64,000 bases of DNA, taken from assembly GCF_963576615.1 (NCBI RefSeq), contig NC_088708.1, positions 46,363,196 to 46,427,195 of the forward strand, in the 5' to 3' direction. The number at the start of each line of letters is the position of its first letter. Position 1 is the first letter of the stretch. The notes under the pieces were generated by a model. The model was not told the origin of the DNA. It saw nothing but the letters and a program-made list of their open reading frames with translations, and did not search any database. Below, in pieces: positions 36,520-48,367 of this stretch. The position numbers and the translations under genes were made by a program. Source of the stretch: Watersipora subatra (taxonomy: Eukaryota; Bryozoa; Gymnolaemata; Cheilostomatida; Watersiporidae).

Positions 36520-37409
36520 CAGTAGACGCTCCTACAACAAACCTGTTCCAGGAATGTTTTCGTTATAGGGATTTTACATTATACAAACAGTAAAATACAT
36601 GTAAATTGCCTAATCCGCTCCTAGATCTTTCCAAACTCACCCCTTTGGACCTTCAGAAAGAAAAAAGACTAGTCTTAACTTTTTAATTCACTGACTTCAC
36701 CGTAACTGTACTATTATTGGTTTATATTGACAACTTATCACTCCTTATCACTCCTACTCAGTTCGTTGTTCATGATTGTGATAATTTCACAATGAGTTAT
36801 AGAGAACGCACACCTTCAATGGCAATTTACCTCGAGTTTTTCTTTTATTCTAGACAGCAAGGATTATTTTGCAAAAATAAAACAATAAAAATGTTTTTGT
36901 CTAAAATAAGGTAAGTAACATATAACTTTACTATAATAAGAGCGAGGTCTATTTGTCCGTCCACCTATTTGTCGAAAAGGTTCAAGGTTATGATTAAAGA
37001 TAGCTTTTGACGATAACCCAACTCATGACATTCAAATCAGTAGAGTGACAATCTAACACCTACACCGAGTAGGCAATTATTCTCTACAGCTACTTATTTC
37101 TCTGCGCTTTATCGACATATCTTTATCTGACGATCACTCACGGCGAACTAGTCTACCACAGTACTAGTATGTATAATAGAGATAACCCTATCTATCGTGT
37201 TCTCTCAAGTGCGGCAAGACAGAAAGCGAAAATTTTAAGGCTAACTACAAAATTCTCGTTATTCAAATATAATTAAAGAACTGGCGCTGATATCACAATT
37301 TCCATTATATGAAATGTTTTACGCTGTACGAAGCAAAATTTTTACATAAATTATTTACATTATCTAAAGTGTTTGTTATAGGAGGTATACATTATAGGAG
37401 TTTCTACTT
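36520..37409. mobile_element. TA-flanked MITE, 890 bp, upstream of the PGC-1-like first coding exon
   Basis: Inverted ends CAGTAGACGCTCCTACAACA and, at the right, GGAGTTTCTACTT, flanked by TA at 36518-36519 and 37410-37411. Short subterminal repeats GTTATAGG occur at both ends. A SINE-like segment with ACTATAATAAGAGC lies inside (about 36928-37080). Confidence 0.7.
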
Positions 37410-39673
37410 TACTTACCATTAGCCCAGCCTTGATGTTCCATAAATATAACAAGTATTTTTTTAGAATAAAGCAATTTTGCGCGCTATAAAAGCTTCACCA
37501 CATCTGAACAGATATTCAATTGTGATAAATAAAGTTGAATCACTATTAACCGTACAAAAAACTTCATGCCACTTGTAAAATAATTGGATTACATATATAA
37601 TATCAGTCGATCGCAATAAATCTCTCCCAGGAAAGTGTGGTGGCAGCTAACATTGCAGGATACCATGAAACACCTACTCATAGAAATCATATCAAGGTTA
37701 TCAAAGAATAAGACTTGAAAAAATGGTTTAGCATAACACAAATCATATATTAACATAGTAAAACCCATACTGTTGGTCAAGCATACTGAAGTTTTCCAGC
37801 AGGTAAGAATTCATCTAGATGTTCAGTCTACAAATTCAGCCATTTCGATATCACATACCATCTTCATTGGTGATACTGAAAATTGACTGAAAAAAATCAC
37901 TTCAGATTTACAGAAATGTGATAATTAGCACATTAGTACAAGTTGCTGCATGACTAACTTGATGAAACTCAGATCAATTGATTACAAAGAAGATATTGAT
38001 GCGTCAGCAAGCTTTGTGAAGGTTTGCTTTTAAACTATACTCTTTGGGTCTAGAACAAGTGTTGATTTTTAAAGTAATAACTTACTGACTTGTAACTTTT
38101 TATCTATGTGCATTCCCAGAAGTGCTCCCATTCCTTATTAAGCTTAAGATATATCTATGTAAACACTTGTTCTAGTAGGGCCTACTACTGTCAATTACTC
38201 AAAGGTTTGTCTCTTCTTTTCCTTAGCTATGCTATTTATATTGTACATTTAAAGTATAAAAACTATTCTTTACATCAAAAGTTTTTAATACATGGGCAAT
38301 GCCCTTTTATACAGACTTAAATCTGCTAATGCTGAATAAATTTTCATTTTGGAATTATGTTTGTCACTGATAAATAGCTTCCTGTTAAAATGGTGATGCC
38401 TTTTAAAAATGCCTACCACCTTTGAAACATGACATAATCACAAACGATGTTAAGATACAATGAGTGCGACAATTTTCATATATCTCTGACCTCAAAGCAA
38501 TATAATAGCTACAGTTTTATTAGTTTAAGGAATGATTAATGACACAGAATACATATTAAAAAAATTCAATAAAATATTAAAAAGAGTTTAATATTTTCAA
38601 ACTATACCATAAATGTATTATTCCTATTATAGAGAATAATTTTTGATAGCTGCTAATAGCCAATGTTTTAGTGAAGGAAAGTTTTATCAGATGACCTCAG
38701 CCTATCTATATGAATATATCACAGTTTGACCAACTTTTGTATCCACACACGGCCAAAAAGAACCAACGCAATTTCTGTCTCAATGCACATTCACACATAC
38801 AAAGAGTGGCTGGATGGCAATAAAATCGATAGCATTCAATTTATAACGAAGCAACTATATCATAGTTGGTAGAGCCATCAAGCAGCTGGCTTTATGAGCT
38901 AAAACACTTTTGAAATCTGCAAAGTTTCACTGCAGTCGAAACAATGAATCAACAAATCACCATACCGACTAAGACGCATAAGCACAAAAACAAAGTGACT
39001 TCTCTCTTCCAGCGCTGCACGCTACCCTTACTCTTGTGTTGTCGTTTGATCAGAAACACAAATAGTGTAAACGAGATAATTATACTGAAGTTTTATTTAG
39101 TCACACGGTTTTTATTCACGAGTCGTTCTCAAGTATCGCAAAATGAAGTAACTATTCCTAAGGCTAATAAGAGTTTAATCTCACTCTGGAGTCATCTACT
39201 CTGAAAAGCTAACTGCAACAAGCGACAATGATGGGATTAATCTTCATCAGAGCGTAATCATTTAGGGGCCTTTAGGGCATTTAGTAACTGGTGTAACTTG
39301 TAAGCCCTGTTATTGTACTCACAGTAAATAACTGCAGAAAAATTTAAGCTTTGTTAAAATCTTGTTTTAAGCTATTGAGAAATTAAAATTGGGTTAAGTG
39401 ATGTGGACCGGTACAAACAATAAACTATACATATCCTTAATTATTCCTTTTGTGTGTGTAATCATTATATGTGTATATTAAGAGTAGCCATCATATAGCT
39501 GTGGGCTGAGGGTGTGGCTTGTTTTCATCATAACTCTTATATAACTAGCCAACCTGTTTGCCTTCTTGAACTTGTTAAGGCCTGCACTCTAAGATATACC
39601 TCTGCTAGCTATATGGTTAATGGTTATATTCATTCTTGTGCACAATACAAAACATACTACAATTTTTGCTGGA
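37410..39673. other. Upstream of the PGC-1-like gene, nothing recognised
   Basis: Probably holds 5' UTR exons and promoter of the minus-strand gene. No open frame here looks like protein. Confidence 0.45.
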
Positions 39674-40244
39674 TCTATATATATAAATCTTGATGTTTGT
39701 TTGTCTGTACTTCCGTATGTCCGGCTTTCTGACTGTTCAGTAATAGCGATAAAGTTTTAAGAATGAGAAATCCGCTGCGAACTGGTTTGAACTCTCAACC
39801 TCCAGTTCTGCGGACATCTGTTTATCCAATACACTACACTGCCCAACTCCTTACACCATGGAATAAATTTGGCACATACTTGCAATACATGCCAGTTTTT
39901 CATGGCTTCATGATAAATACTGCAGTTAGCTTTATGTGTAAAGCCGTATTAGAAAAAATCTGTGAAGCCTTACCAGAAGAAAAATGCATGCCTATATGTG
40001 AAGAAACATGCCTAAACTCATATAGCCAGCAAGACTACTGCATTCAGTATAGATCTTTATGAGGGCACTGCGGTCGGCGCCGTATGAATTACACAGAAAT
40101 AAACATAGTAAACAGAAATAAACAAAACACCTTTATTTAAAAGTTAGAATGGTAAATGTTGCTGTTGAATGTGTTGATTACAAGTAAATTTTCTGCCCAA
40201 AAACCTTTTTTTTATTACCCGTGCAACGCTGGGCATCTAGCTAG
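39674..40244 (+). mobile_element. Helitron-like non-autonomous element, 571 bp
   Basis: The 5' end TCTATATATATAAATC follows an A. The 3' end has CCCGTGCAACGCTGGG (hairpin-like) then CTAG before a T, fitting Helitron rules (TC...CTRR, A/T target, no duplication). An inner minus-strand tRNA-like segment lies at about 39770-39850. No Rep/helicase. Confidence 0.55.
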
Positions 40245-40619
40245 TCTTTCTACAAGTACCAAAAAGCTAGAAACCGTCTACATTAGTCTACAAACCGTCT
40301 ACCAGCATCACAGTGCACCAGCAGAAAAATTGTATCTCCTTGGCCATTTCCAGTTGTCAGAACTCAGAGGAAATGGTATTTTTCCTCAAAAAACAGCAGC
40401 AAATTTCTAATAAGTAAAAATAGCAGCAGGGTTTCTAACGAAATTGTATGTTTTGATCTTTGTGTAAAAACCCTAAGTGCTGTTGCTAAACAGATATATC
40501 AACATACCGGTAATAGCTCACAGTAATATTCATTTGAATACCGTATGTGGGTGCCTTTACTTAAACTGTCTATCGTAAAAGCACTCCAATGTATGTACTA
40601 TCAACTGAAGAAACTAGAT

Positions 40620-41480
40620 TATTCATTGAATTATATATATAGGTATTGGTATATATAACATTTATTTTTGTATATGTATATTATAGATGAAACGCATATA
40701 TAATTTATATACATAATTAATATTATATATAATTCAATAAAGAATATATATATGATATAATAAAGAATATATGTAGTATATAAAATATATATTATCAAAA
40801 ATTTATATATTGAATTATTTATACATTATATATTATTGATATATATGATTAATATATAATGAATTATATATCAATATATATAATATATAAAATAACTTCA
40901 TTCAGCATTTTTATATATACAGTATATGCAATGTATGTTATAAATATTATATATATCATACATTTTATATATATCATATATTTTACATATAAATTATATA
41001 CCATATACATGTATGTAAAAATATAAATTTTATGTATGAAACATACAAATATACATAATATTTGCATGATGGTAAAATATCAAAATAAAGCAACTATATG
41101 CCACATCAGGTGGTGCAAGAAACATTTTAGTCACTTTACAAAATGAAACTGAAAACTTGATGCTCAATTTAATTTAACTGCAACTATGGCTTGCAAATTT
41201 AATTATTAACGTATTTTATATACATATATATATGTATACATGCATGTATTATATGTATTATATATATAATATTTATCTATATACATTTTATATATATAAT
41301 TTATAATATATATAATATATGATATATATAATATCTATTATATATAAATGGGCTGAATGAAATTATATTGTATATAATGATGTATAATATAATTATATGT
41401 TATTCATATAAATGAATAATATACAATGTGTAAATTATTCAATTATACATATGGAATAATGCATATATACAGTATATATA
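40620..41480. repeat. Very AT-rich TATA-type low-complexity block
   Basis: Dominated by TATA, ATAT and TTATATA runs with several short palindromes. No coding sequence. Confidence 0.85.
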
Positions 41481-41540
41481 TACATTCATTAAATCATTTA
41501 TTTTGTCATTTCAATAGCAAATTCATCTGCCTAAAAAGCG

Positions 41541-41662
<122 letters not shown>

Positions 41663-41852
41663 TGCACTCTTTTGACAAATAAGTCTGGTAGATTAATGCA
41701 TGATTTAATTTGAATATAAGTTAATCTATTAAGTGTATTATAAACCATGTGTATATATAGATATATAAAAATATATAAATTAGTGGGGAATTAGAAAGTG
41801 TACTTATCTTTGTCAGCTACTGCCAGTTTCTTGCTTACGCAATCATCAGGCT

Positions 41853-41882
41853 GTAGATCTCAACAGATCTGTTGAGATCTAC
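41853..41882. repeat. Perfect 30-bp palindrome
   Basis: GTAGATCTCAACAGA is followed at once by its exact reverse complement, with no loop. It contains three AGATCT sites. Confidence 0.97.
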
Positions 41883-42869
41883 ATATGAATATAGATCTAT
41901 AAATGTACATATATTTATAGATATAATCATATTGTAACGAGCCAATATACATATACATGTATATTGTAGCCAATATATACATGTATGTACATAAATATGC
42001 AAATGTATATATAACTATATATATACATGTACATTAATGCATTAATATTTTATATATATAAATGCATATATACCGTATATGCATTATGCAATTTTAGTTC
42101 CATATTAGCCAATATATTGATACATGCAATGTTTGACACATGCAGTGAGTAAACGCCTGGCTCGTATCCCTCTCCAGGACTTGCCATTTGCTGGATCATG
42201 ACTTGGTCTTGGGAGATGTAATGAAATTTTCATGAGCATACAAATACAGAAAAGCATTGTAGTTCATGTTACCCTGCTTCTCCTATGGCTGGTAGCCCAC
42301 CCACAGATACTACACCATACCCCTCTCATGCTCCATAAGGCCGCAGTAACCTGATCCAATATCATTTTCAAACTACCGGCCTTTGCAGACAACCACAATC
42401 TTTGGCTTGGTTGGTCTCTCCTTTGGCTCTGTACTTTTGTTTTTTCTCCAGCATTTCTGGCTCTAGTTTATGTAGCGAGGTGTGTACAAACGTTTGGCTT
42501 ATGGCGCATGACGGTATGTGAGTAGTATTCGGCGTTCATTTCTCTTTCCCCATAAACAGGGCTTGACTACACTTTTTTTATCCGTCTGGCAAATTAATTT
42601 TGTTAGATAAATCTGCGGTTGTCCTGCATAAGTGACACCCCAACAAGCCCAATCATCATATCAATCTGGCTTTCTGGCAATCTGAACTAGCCTGAGATTG
42701 TGTCAAACATATTCTAGAGCTAGACTTGGCGTCTCAGCTCGACGTGGAGACGCAGGATGTCTGGTTTCTATGTTGTCCTTGTCATACTTTGTGTAGAGGG
42801 CCCTGTTTGTCGAAATTCTTTGTACTTTTAACTCTTTTATTGTATCCAAAATTTCTCATCATTTTTGTT

Positions 42870-44090
42870 TGTTTTTGAGGTACCAGTGGTGGCCAGCTGG
42901 CCTTGGAATGTTTCAGCATAGGTTGTGCCTTCTTACTTTAAGATGGCCTGGCTCTCTTCATGTTTGACTTTCTTCTTGACTCCAAGGTGATGTGGGCTCA
43001 TCCGATTTCCATTAGACAGGTATGGTACAGCTTCCGTTGTATTTCAATTTGTATTAAGGATTACCCCAGCCTTTTTATGAGATATGGTGGTTTTGCCAAG
43101 CTTTAAAGACCTAGTTAAAGTCAAAAAACTTTGCCTGATGCTTTGGGTTGTTCCTCTTTATTCATCCACAGCAAATCTTTTGGTGTGTACAGGGGTAAGG
43201 CTCCTAGTGGTCTCCTTGGTTGATAGCTATTTGTACCTGCCAGAGTGTGTCATGGGCCTTCTCTAGTATTTTTAGCAGATTGATCACATGCTTTTTCATT
43301 GAAGCAAAACGGTAGGGAGAGGGTGGCATTAAACTTGATTGGACATGTTCGCCATATTTTTGGTTGCCAAGTGGGGTGTGCCAAAAAAAGGCTCTCCTCA
43401 GTTTTGGGTAAAAAAAATCTCATTCTTAATGGCCTCACATAAACAACAGGGCTCTTAGAGATTCTCCTAGCGCTCAGTTAGTTCTCCCAAGCACTCCGTT
43501 GGTCAGTGGATGATAGAGGTGATGTGTGATTAAGGATGGTACGATCATCACACCCTGTCATCTCGTGAAGTGGCCAAAGAATACCAGCACGTACCTGTTA
43601 TCTTTCAGGGTAGTGGAAAAAAGGCTGGCTAATTCGATGGCTACCTTTTGCCATGGTCTTTCCTTTCAGCCAGCCGTTCTGGTGCTATCAAGCTTAGCGG
43701 CCTCTCACAACTTAGCGGCACATCTCTCTTAGCGGCACATCTCACAACTTTTCACCAGCCGACAAATTGTTGCTATCAGGCAGGGCCAGTACCACGAAAG
43801 TTGGAGACAGCTCATTGTCTTTCCCACCCCTTCCTTTTTCCCTCTTGTCTGACTTTCAGCAAACTTTCTCATAGCCAGTGTCACAGAGTGCATCACCGCG
43901 ACTAATTTTGACGGACCACAGGGCTTCCGACGCACACAGTTTTGCATTTTGGATTCTTGGTCACCCAACTTCAGCTGTTCTGATAGTATCTGGGTGTTAC
44001 TGCTGAGCACTTTGATTTAGCGGCAGCGGGTCCCTGGCTGATTGTTTGTAACTGTGCCAGCTCTTTTCCATTTTGAACCTTGCTATATTT
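42870..44090 (-). pseudogene. Decayed Gypsy-type Pol (integrase) remnant
   Basis: The minus strand, read across several frames, shows decayed integrase landmarks in the right order: a zinc-site end (WYWPCLIATICRLVKSCEMC, 43729-43790), PWQKVAIELA and NRYVLVFFGHFTR (about 43555-43665), then HPLTNGVLGR and ALGESLRALL (about 43450-43510), and further left a basic C-terminal region (HVINLLKILEKAH). Multiple stops and frame changes show a dead copy. It is a different lineage from elements A and B. The base composition of 42150-44130 is less AT-rich than its surroundings, so the remnant may extend further left. Confidence 0.7.
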
Positions 44091-44250
44091 GCTATAGATG
44101 CTATATATTTGAGTGAAGACTTTGTATATCATTTTTCCATCATAGGCATGCTTTTCTGTTCATGCTATTAATGTAATTTTTTGCATCTCTTTAATTCTGT
44201 TTCTCATGAAGCTTTATTTTTTATTGGTTTTCAATATTGGTCTGGTATAT

Positions 44251-44255
44251 AGCAT
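44251..44255. repeat. Target-site duplication of element A, left copy
   Basis: AGCAT, repeated exactly at 53862-53866 directly after the right LTR. Confidence 0.9.
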
Positions 44256-44447
44256 TGTTATGTCTTATTCCCCAAGGTCAGCTAGCTAGCAGAAATGACC
44301 TACTTATGCAATTGTTGTTTTTTGCTTAAAGTGACTCATTCTCCTAATATGGCATGGCTTGCTATCTTCTTGCATGCTGTCAGTTTATTAAATAGATTGT
44401 AAGAGAAACGTCAACCTCTAGTTTCTACACAACCTAAGGAATTATCA
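44256..44447 (+). repeat. 5' LTR of element A (192 bp)
   Basis: Starts TGTTATGTCTTATTCC and ends CTAAGGAATTATCA. It aligns end to end with 53673-53861. Confidence 0.92.
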
Positions 44448-44448
44448 C

Positions 44449-44464
44449 TGGTGTCAGAAGTCGG
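44449..44464 (+). other. Primer binding site of element A
   Basis: TGGTGTCAGAAGTCGG begins two bases after the LTR. The leading TGG would pair with a tRNA CCA end, and similar sites are common in Gypsy-type elements. The tRNA identity was not determined. Confidence 0.7.
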
Positions 44465-44512
44465 ATATGTCTATCAAAAAAACTCTTAATTAAATAAACG
44501 CTCAAGTGGACA

Positions 44513-47500
44513 ATGGAGGATACGGTTAAGGCAATGATGGATGCTATGCAGCAGCAGCAGGTTCTGTTCCAGGAACAAATGCTAGAGCTGATAAAGAAAT
44601 CCGAAACAAGAACATTGCAAGGTACGAATTCCACTCCAGCTATTCCGAAGTTTGACACATTTGACAAGGAGACTGAGAAATGGCAAATTTATTTGGAATG
44701 TTTTAACCAACACTTTGCTGTTTACAATGCTACTGATGCCAAACAAAAGCGAGCCTGCTTGCTGTCTTGGGTAGGCACGCCAACGTATGACCTAATGATG
44801 AACCTGTTCGGCTCAAAAGATATAACGACAAAATCTTTTACTGAACTAACACAGAAACTAACCAACCACTATAAGGATAGTGTTCATACACAAGCAGCAC
44901 GGTATGAGTTCTATCAGTGTAAAATGAAAAAGAATCAAACATATGCTGATTGGGCTGCAGAGTTACAGGGCTTAGCACGCCACTGCAATTTTACTTGCAA
45001 AAATAATGGCTGGGGTCAGAGCTATGTAGATGATCAGATTAGAGACGTCATAATCAAAGAAATACCCCATGCTGATGTCAGGCGCCAGTGCTTACTGGAC
45101 AACAACCCTACCCATGATGATGTGCTTGCTAAAGCCGTAACATACATCAAAACTACGAAAACGGATAGAGTGCTGAAAGGTGAGTTCAATGAACTACCTC
45201 CAGATTCAGTTAACAGAATGTCTGACACATATGAACAGAGAACCAGACGAGCCTAAAGCGCCGAAAGTAGTAACCAAAGAAACTCTAATTCTAACTCGCT
45301 AAAATCCTGTCCGAGTTGTTTTATCAAACACGATCACAAAGATTGCTCTTGTAGAGAACTCGTTTGTAGAATCTGCAACAAAAAAGGGCATATATCGCCT
45401 GTTTGCAAATTGAAGGGTGGGCAATCCACAAAGGCTGAAGTCAAAAACTCAAATCTAGCTGAAGAATCAGTGTGCACAGTTAGGCATAGCCATGACACTA
45501 CAAAACATGCCCAGCTGAAAACAAAGGTAGACATAATTGAACGAGTTGGAAAACAAATCTGGGTAGATCTAAAGGTCAATGGAATCAACGCCAAGTTTCA
45601 GTGGGACACTGGAGCTACATGTTCCATGATAGGCTTGGAAGGATATAAACAACTCAGCTCACCGCAACTGGCGGAAACAAAAACTTGTATCAGTGGGTAT
45701 GGGGCCCGTAGACTTCAAGTCAAAGGAGAATGCTATGTAGATGTTGGAGTTGGAGACCAGGTAAAACAAAACCTGTGTTTGTTAGTAGTCGATACACCGG
45801 TAGGATCTAACCTATTTGGTTTAGACTGGAGTGATCTTTTTGCCTTGTCACAGATGGGCTTGTCAGCGGTGTTAGAAAATGTAAACACAATTCAAAGCGA
45901 CCAGGTTATGGGTTTGGCAGGTAAAGTCAGTGCACTGGCAACAAAATATCCAGAAGTGTTCAACAAAAGATTGGGTTGCTGTAAAAAACTGAAAGCTTCA
46001 ATACACCTCAAAGAAAAATCATGCCCTGTTTTTTTCAAGCCAAGAGAAGTACCATTTTCCCGGCGGAAAGCTGTGAAACTAGAGATTGAGCGTTTAGTCA
46101 AAGCAGGAGTGTTGGAACATATTGATTTCAGCGACTATGCGGCACCAATTGTGGCCGTATCAAAACCTAATGGAAAAGTGAAACTTTGTGGGGATTTTAA
46201 GATGCTAAACAAACAGATATCTGTTGACCAGCACCCTTTGCCAAAATTAGATGAGCTTATGGAAAAACTTCAAGGCGGCCAACGTTTCACCAAAATCGAT
46301 CTTGCCGATGCCTATTTACAGATAGAGTTAGACGAACAAGCTAAGCAACTTTGCGTCATCAATACACCTTTGGGGCTTTTTCATTATATTAGAATGTGCT
46401 TTGGAGTTGCATGCAGTCCTGCCTAGTTTCAAAAATGCATGGATACAATGACTAGTGATTTACCAGGTGTTGCTGCATACCTGGATGACCTCATAGTAAC
46501 TGGCAGCACCAGTGAAGAACACTGGAGCAATCTAGACAAACTGCTAAAAAGACTCCAAGATTATGGCTTCTGTATCCAGCAGTCAAAATGTCAGTTCTTC
46601 AAAACCTCTGTAGACTATCTAGGCCACCACATTGACAAAAATGGTAAAACACCATCCAATGAAGCCATAGCTGCTCTCGAGCGTCTACCAAGACCTCAGA
46701 ATGTCCATGAAGTTAAGGCTTTCCTGGGAAAAATCAACTACTATGGCAGGTTCATAAGAAGCCTCGCAGACAAAGCAGCTCCACTCAACAGACTGCTTTG
46801 CAAAAATGTTACTTTCCAGTGGACACCACAGTGTGAGAATTCATTTCAACAGCTAAAGCAACATGTTATTCACACTACTCAGCTGACTCATTCTGACTCC
46901 AGAAAACCCGTAATTTTATCCACAGATGCATCACAGTATGGCATCGGTGCAGTACTGCTACAAGAAGAAAACGGTATAGAAAGGCCAATAGCTCATGCTT
47001 CAAAAACGTTAAACGCACCACAACGCAATTACTCACAGATTGAAAAGGAAGGGCTGAGCATTATCTACAGTGTGAGCAAATTCAGACAATACTTATTTGG
47101 TCATAAATTCACCCTTGTCACAGACCATGAGCCTTTAGTTGCCATATTTTCCCCTGACAAACACATCCCATTGCTCACCGCTCAAAGACTCCAGAGATGG
47201 GCACTGACTCTCATGGCCTACCAATATGATATTCGATATAAACCAACTCAACAACACGGCAATGCCGGCGGCCTTTTTTGCTTACCCCAAGGCCCAGACA
47301 TTGTTTTTGATTCACAAGAAGCTCGTGATAGTGAGGAAATATTGCATATGATTCAAGAGGATTTGGTGGCTTCACCACTTGATGCTTCCTCAATCCTGCA
47401 CGAAACGACAAAAGATGATGACCTTGAATTAGTCAGAGGCTGGATCACGCAGGGTAACTGATCGAAGAAACTGCCAGGAGACCTTTTGCATCTACTCCTC

Positions 47501-48092
47501 TATCTGAGAATGAAAGATTCTTTATTTATGCATAAAGGAATACTGTTGGTAGAACGAGATGCACACACCAGAGTAGTTATTCCCAGAATTACCATTCCTC
47601 AGGTCCTTGATACACTGCACACATCCCATTGGGGAATCGTTAGAATGAAGCAGCTCGCTCGTCGCTATGTGTGGTGGCCTTCTATTGGCAAGGACATTGA
47701 GCACATGGTTAGAACCTGTGAACCATGCCGACTCTCAGCTAATGAACCACAACAAACATACTCTGCATGGCCAGTATCTCAAAAACCATGGGAAAGAATT
47801 CACTTTGATTTTGCTGGCTCCTTCAGAGACAAAATGTGGCTACTGTGTATTGACTCATACTCTAAATATCTATATGTAGCTATTATGGATGTAGGAAGCA
47901 TGACATCGTCCCACACTATTGCTATGCTTCGCCATATTTTTATAACAGAAGGACTTCCCGAGTCTATAGTAACGGACAATGGCAGACAGTTCGTATCAGA
48001 TGAGTTTGAGGAGTTTTGTAGAAAGCTCAGCATACACCATCTCACATCGGCACCGTTTCATCCAGCTTCCAACGGTGAAGCAGAAAGATTTG
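44513..48092 (+). pseudogene. Element A Gag-Pol, 5' part: one frame with three stops, then cut by element B
   Basis: One reading frame holds Gag (44513-45253, with a Q-rich start), a perfect CCHC knuckle (CRICNKKGHISPVC) after a degenerate one, an aspartic protease (DTGAT), RT (FTKIDLADAY, then YLDDLIV), RNase H (STDASQYG), an integrase HHCC zinc motif (CEPC) and the integrase core with its catalytic D, D (VTDNG) and E (NGEAE). In-frame stops are TAA 45254-45256, TAG 46424-46426 and TGA 47459-47461. No frameshift is needed between segments. The usual motif after RNase H is degraded near 47270. Coding is broken within the integrase at 48092 by element B. Non-functional as it stands. Confidence 0.9.
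48088..48092. repeat. Target-site duplication of element B, left copy
   Basis: ATTTG, repeated exactly at 52969-52973. It lies within the element A integrase frame. Confidence 0.92.
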
Positions 48093-48354
48093 TGTTATGT
48101 TTCTGCACAGAAGCAATTAAATAGAGTATTAAATTAGAGGAATGGTTTATTGCACACTCCAGAGACAACTGATTTGATAACAGAAAACCCAAGTATTTAT
48201 ATGTTTGGTCATAGAAAAGCTTTGTAAAAAGCTACAAGCATTATTAATAGCTATAATGAGACAGTACTATATAATATTAGCTTGTATAAAGCTTTAGCTA
48301 AAAAGCATAATGTTTGTTGGCAAAGTACCAATAATACTTGGCACTTGCATGACA
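48093..48354 (-). repeat. 3' LTR of element B (262 bp)
   Basis: The plus-strand reading starts TGTTATGTTTCTGCAC and ends CTTGCATGACA. It is nearly identical to 52707-52968. Confidence 0.95.
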
Positions 48355-48363
48355 CCTCCTCAC
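48355..48363 (-). other. Polypurine tract of element B
   Basis: On the minus strand, GTGAGGAGG directly precedes the 3' LTR. Confidence 0.7.
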
Positions 48364-48367
48364 TAAG

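Noticed and set aside
42150..42870. Possible host gene in the less AT-rich stretch left of the Gypsy remnant
   Set aside because: No consistent frame or recognised domain; more likely a continuation of the decayed element.
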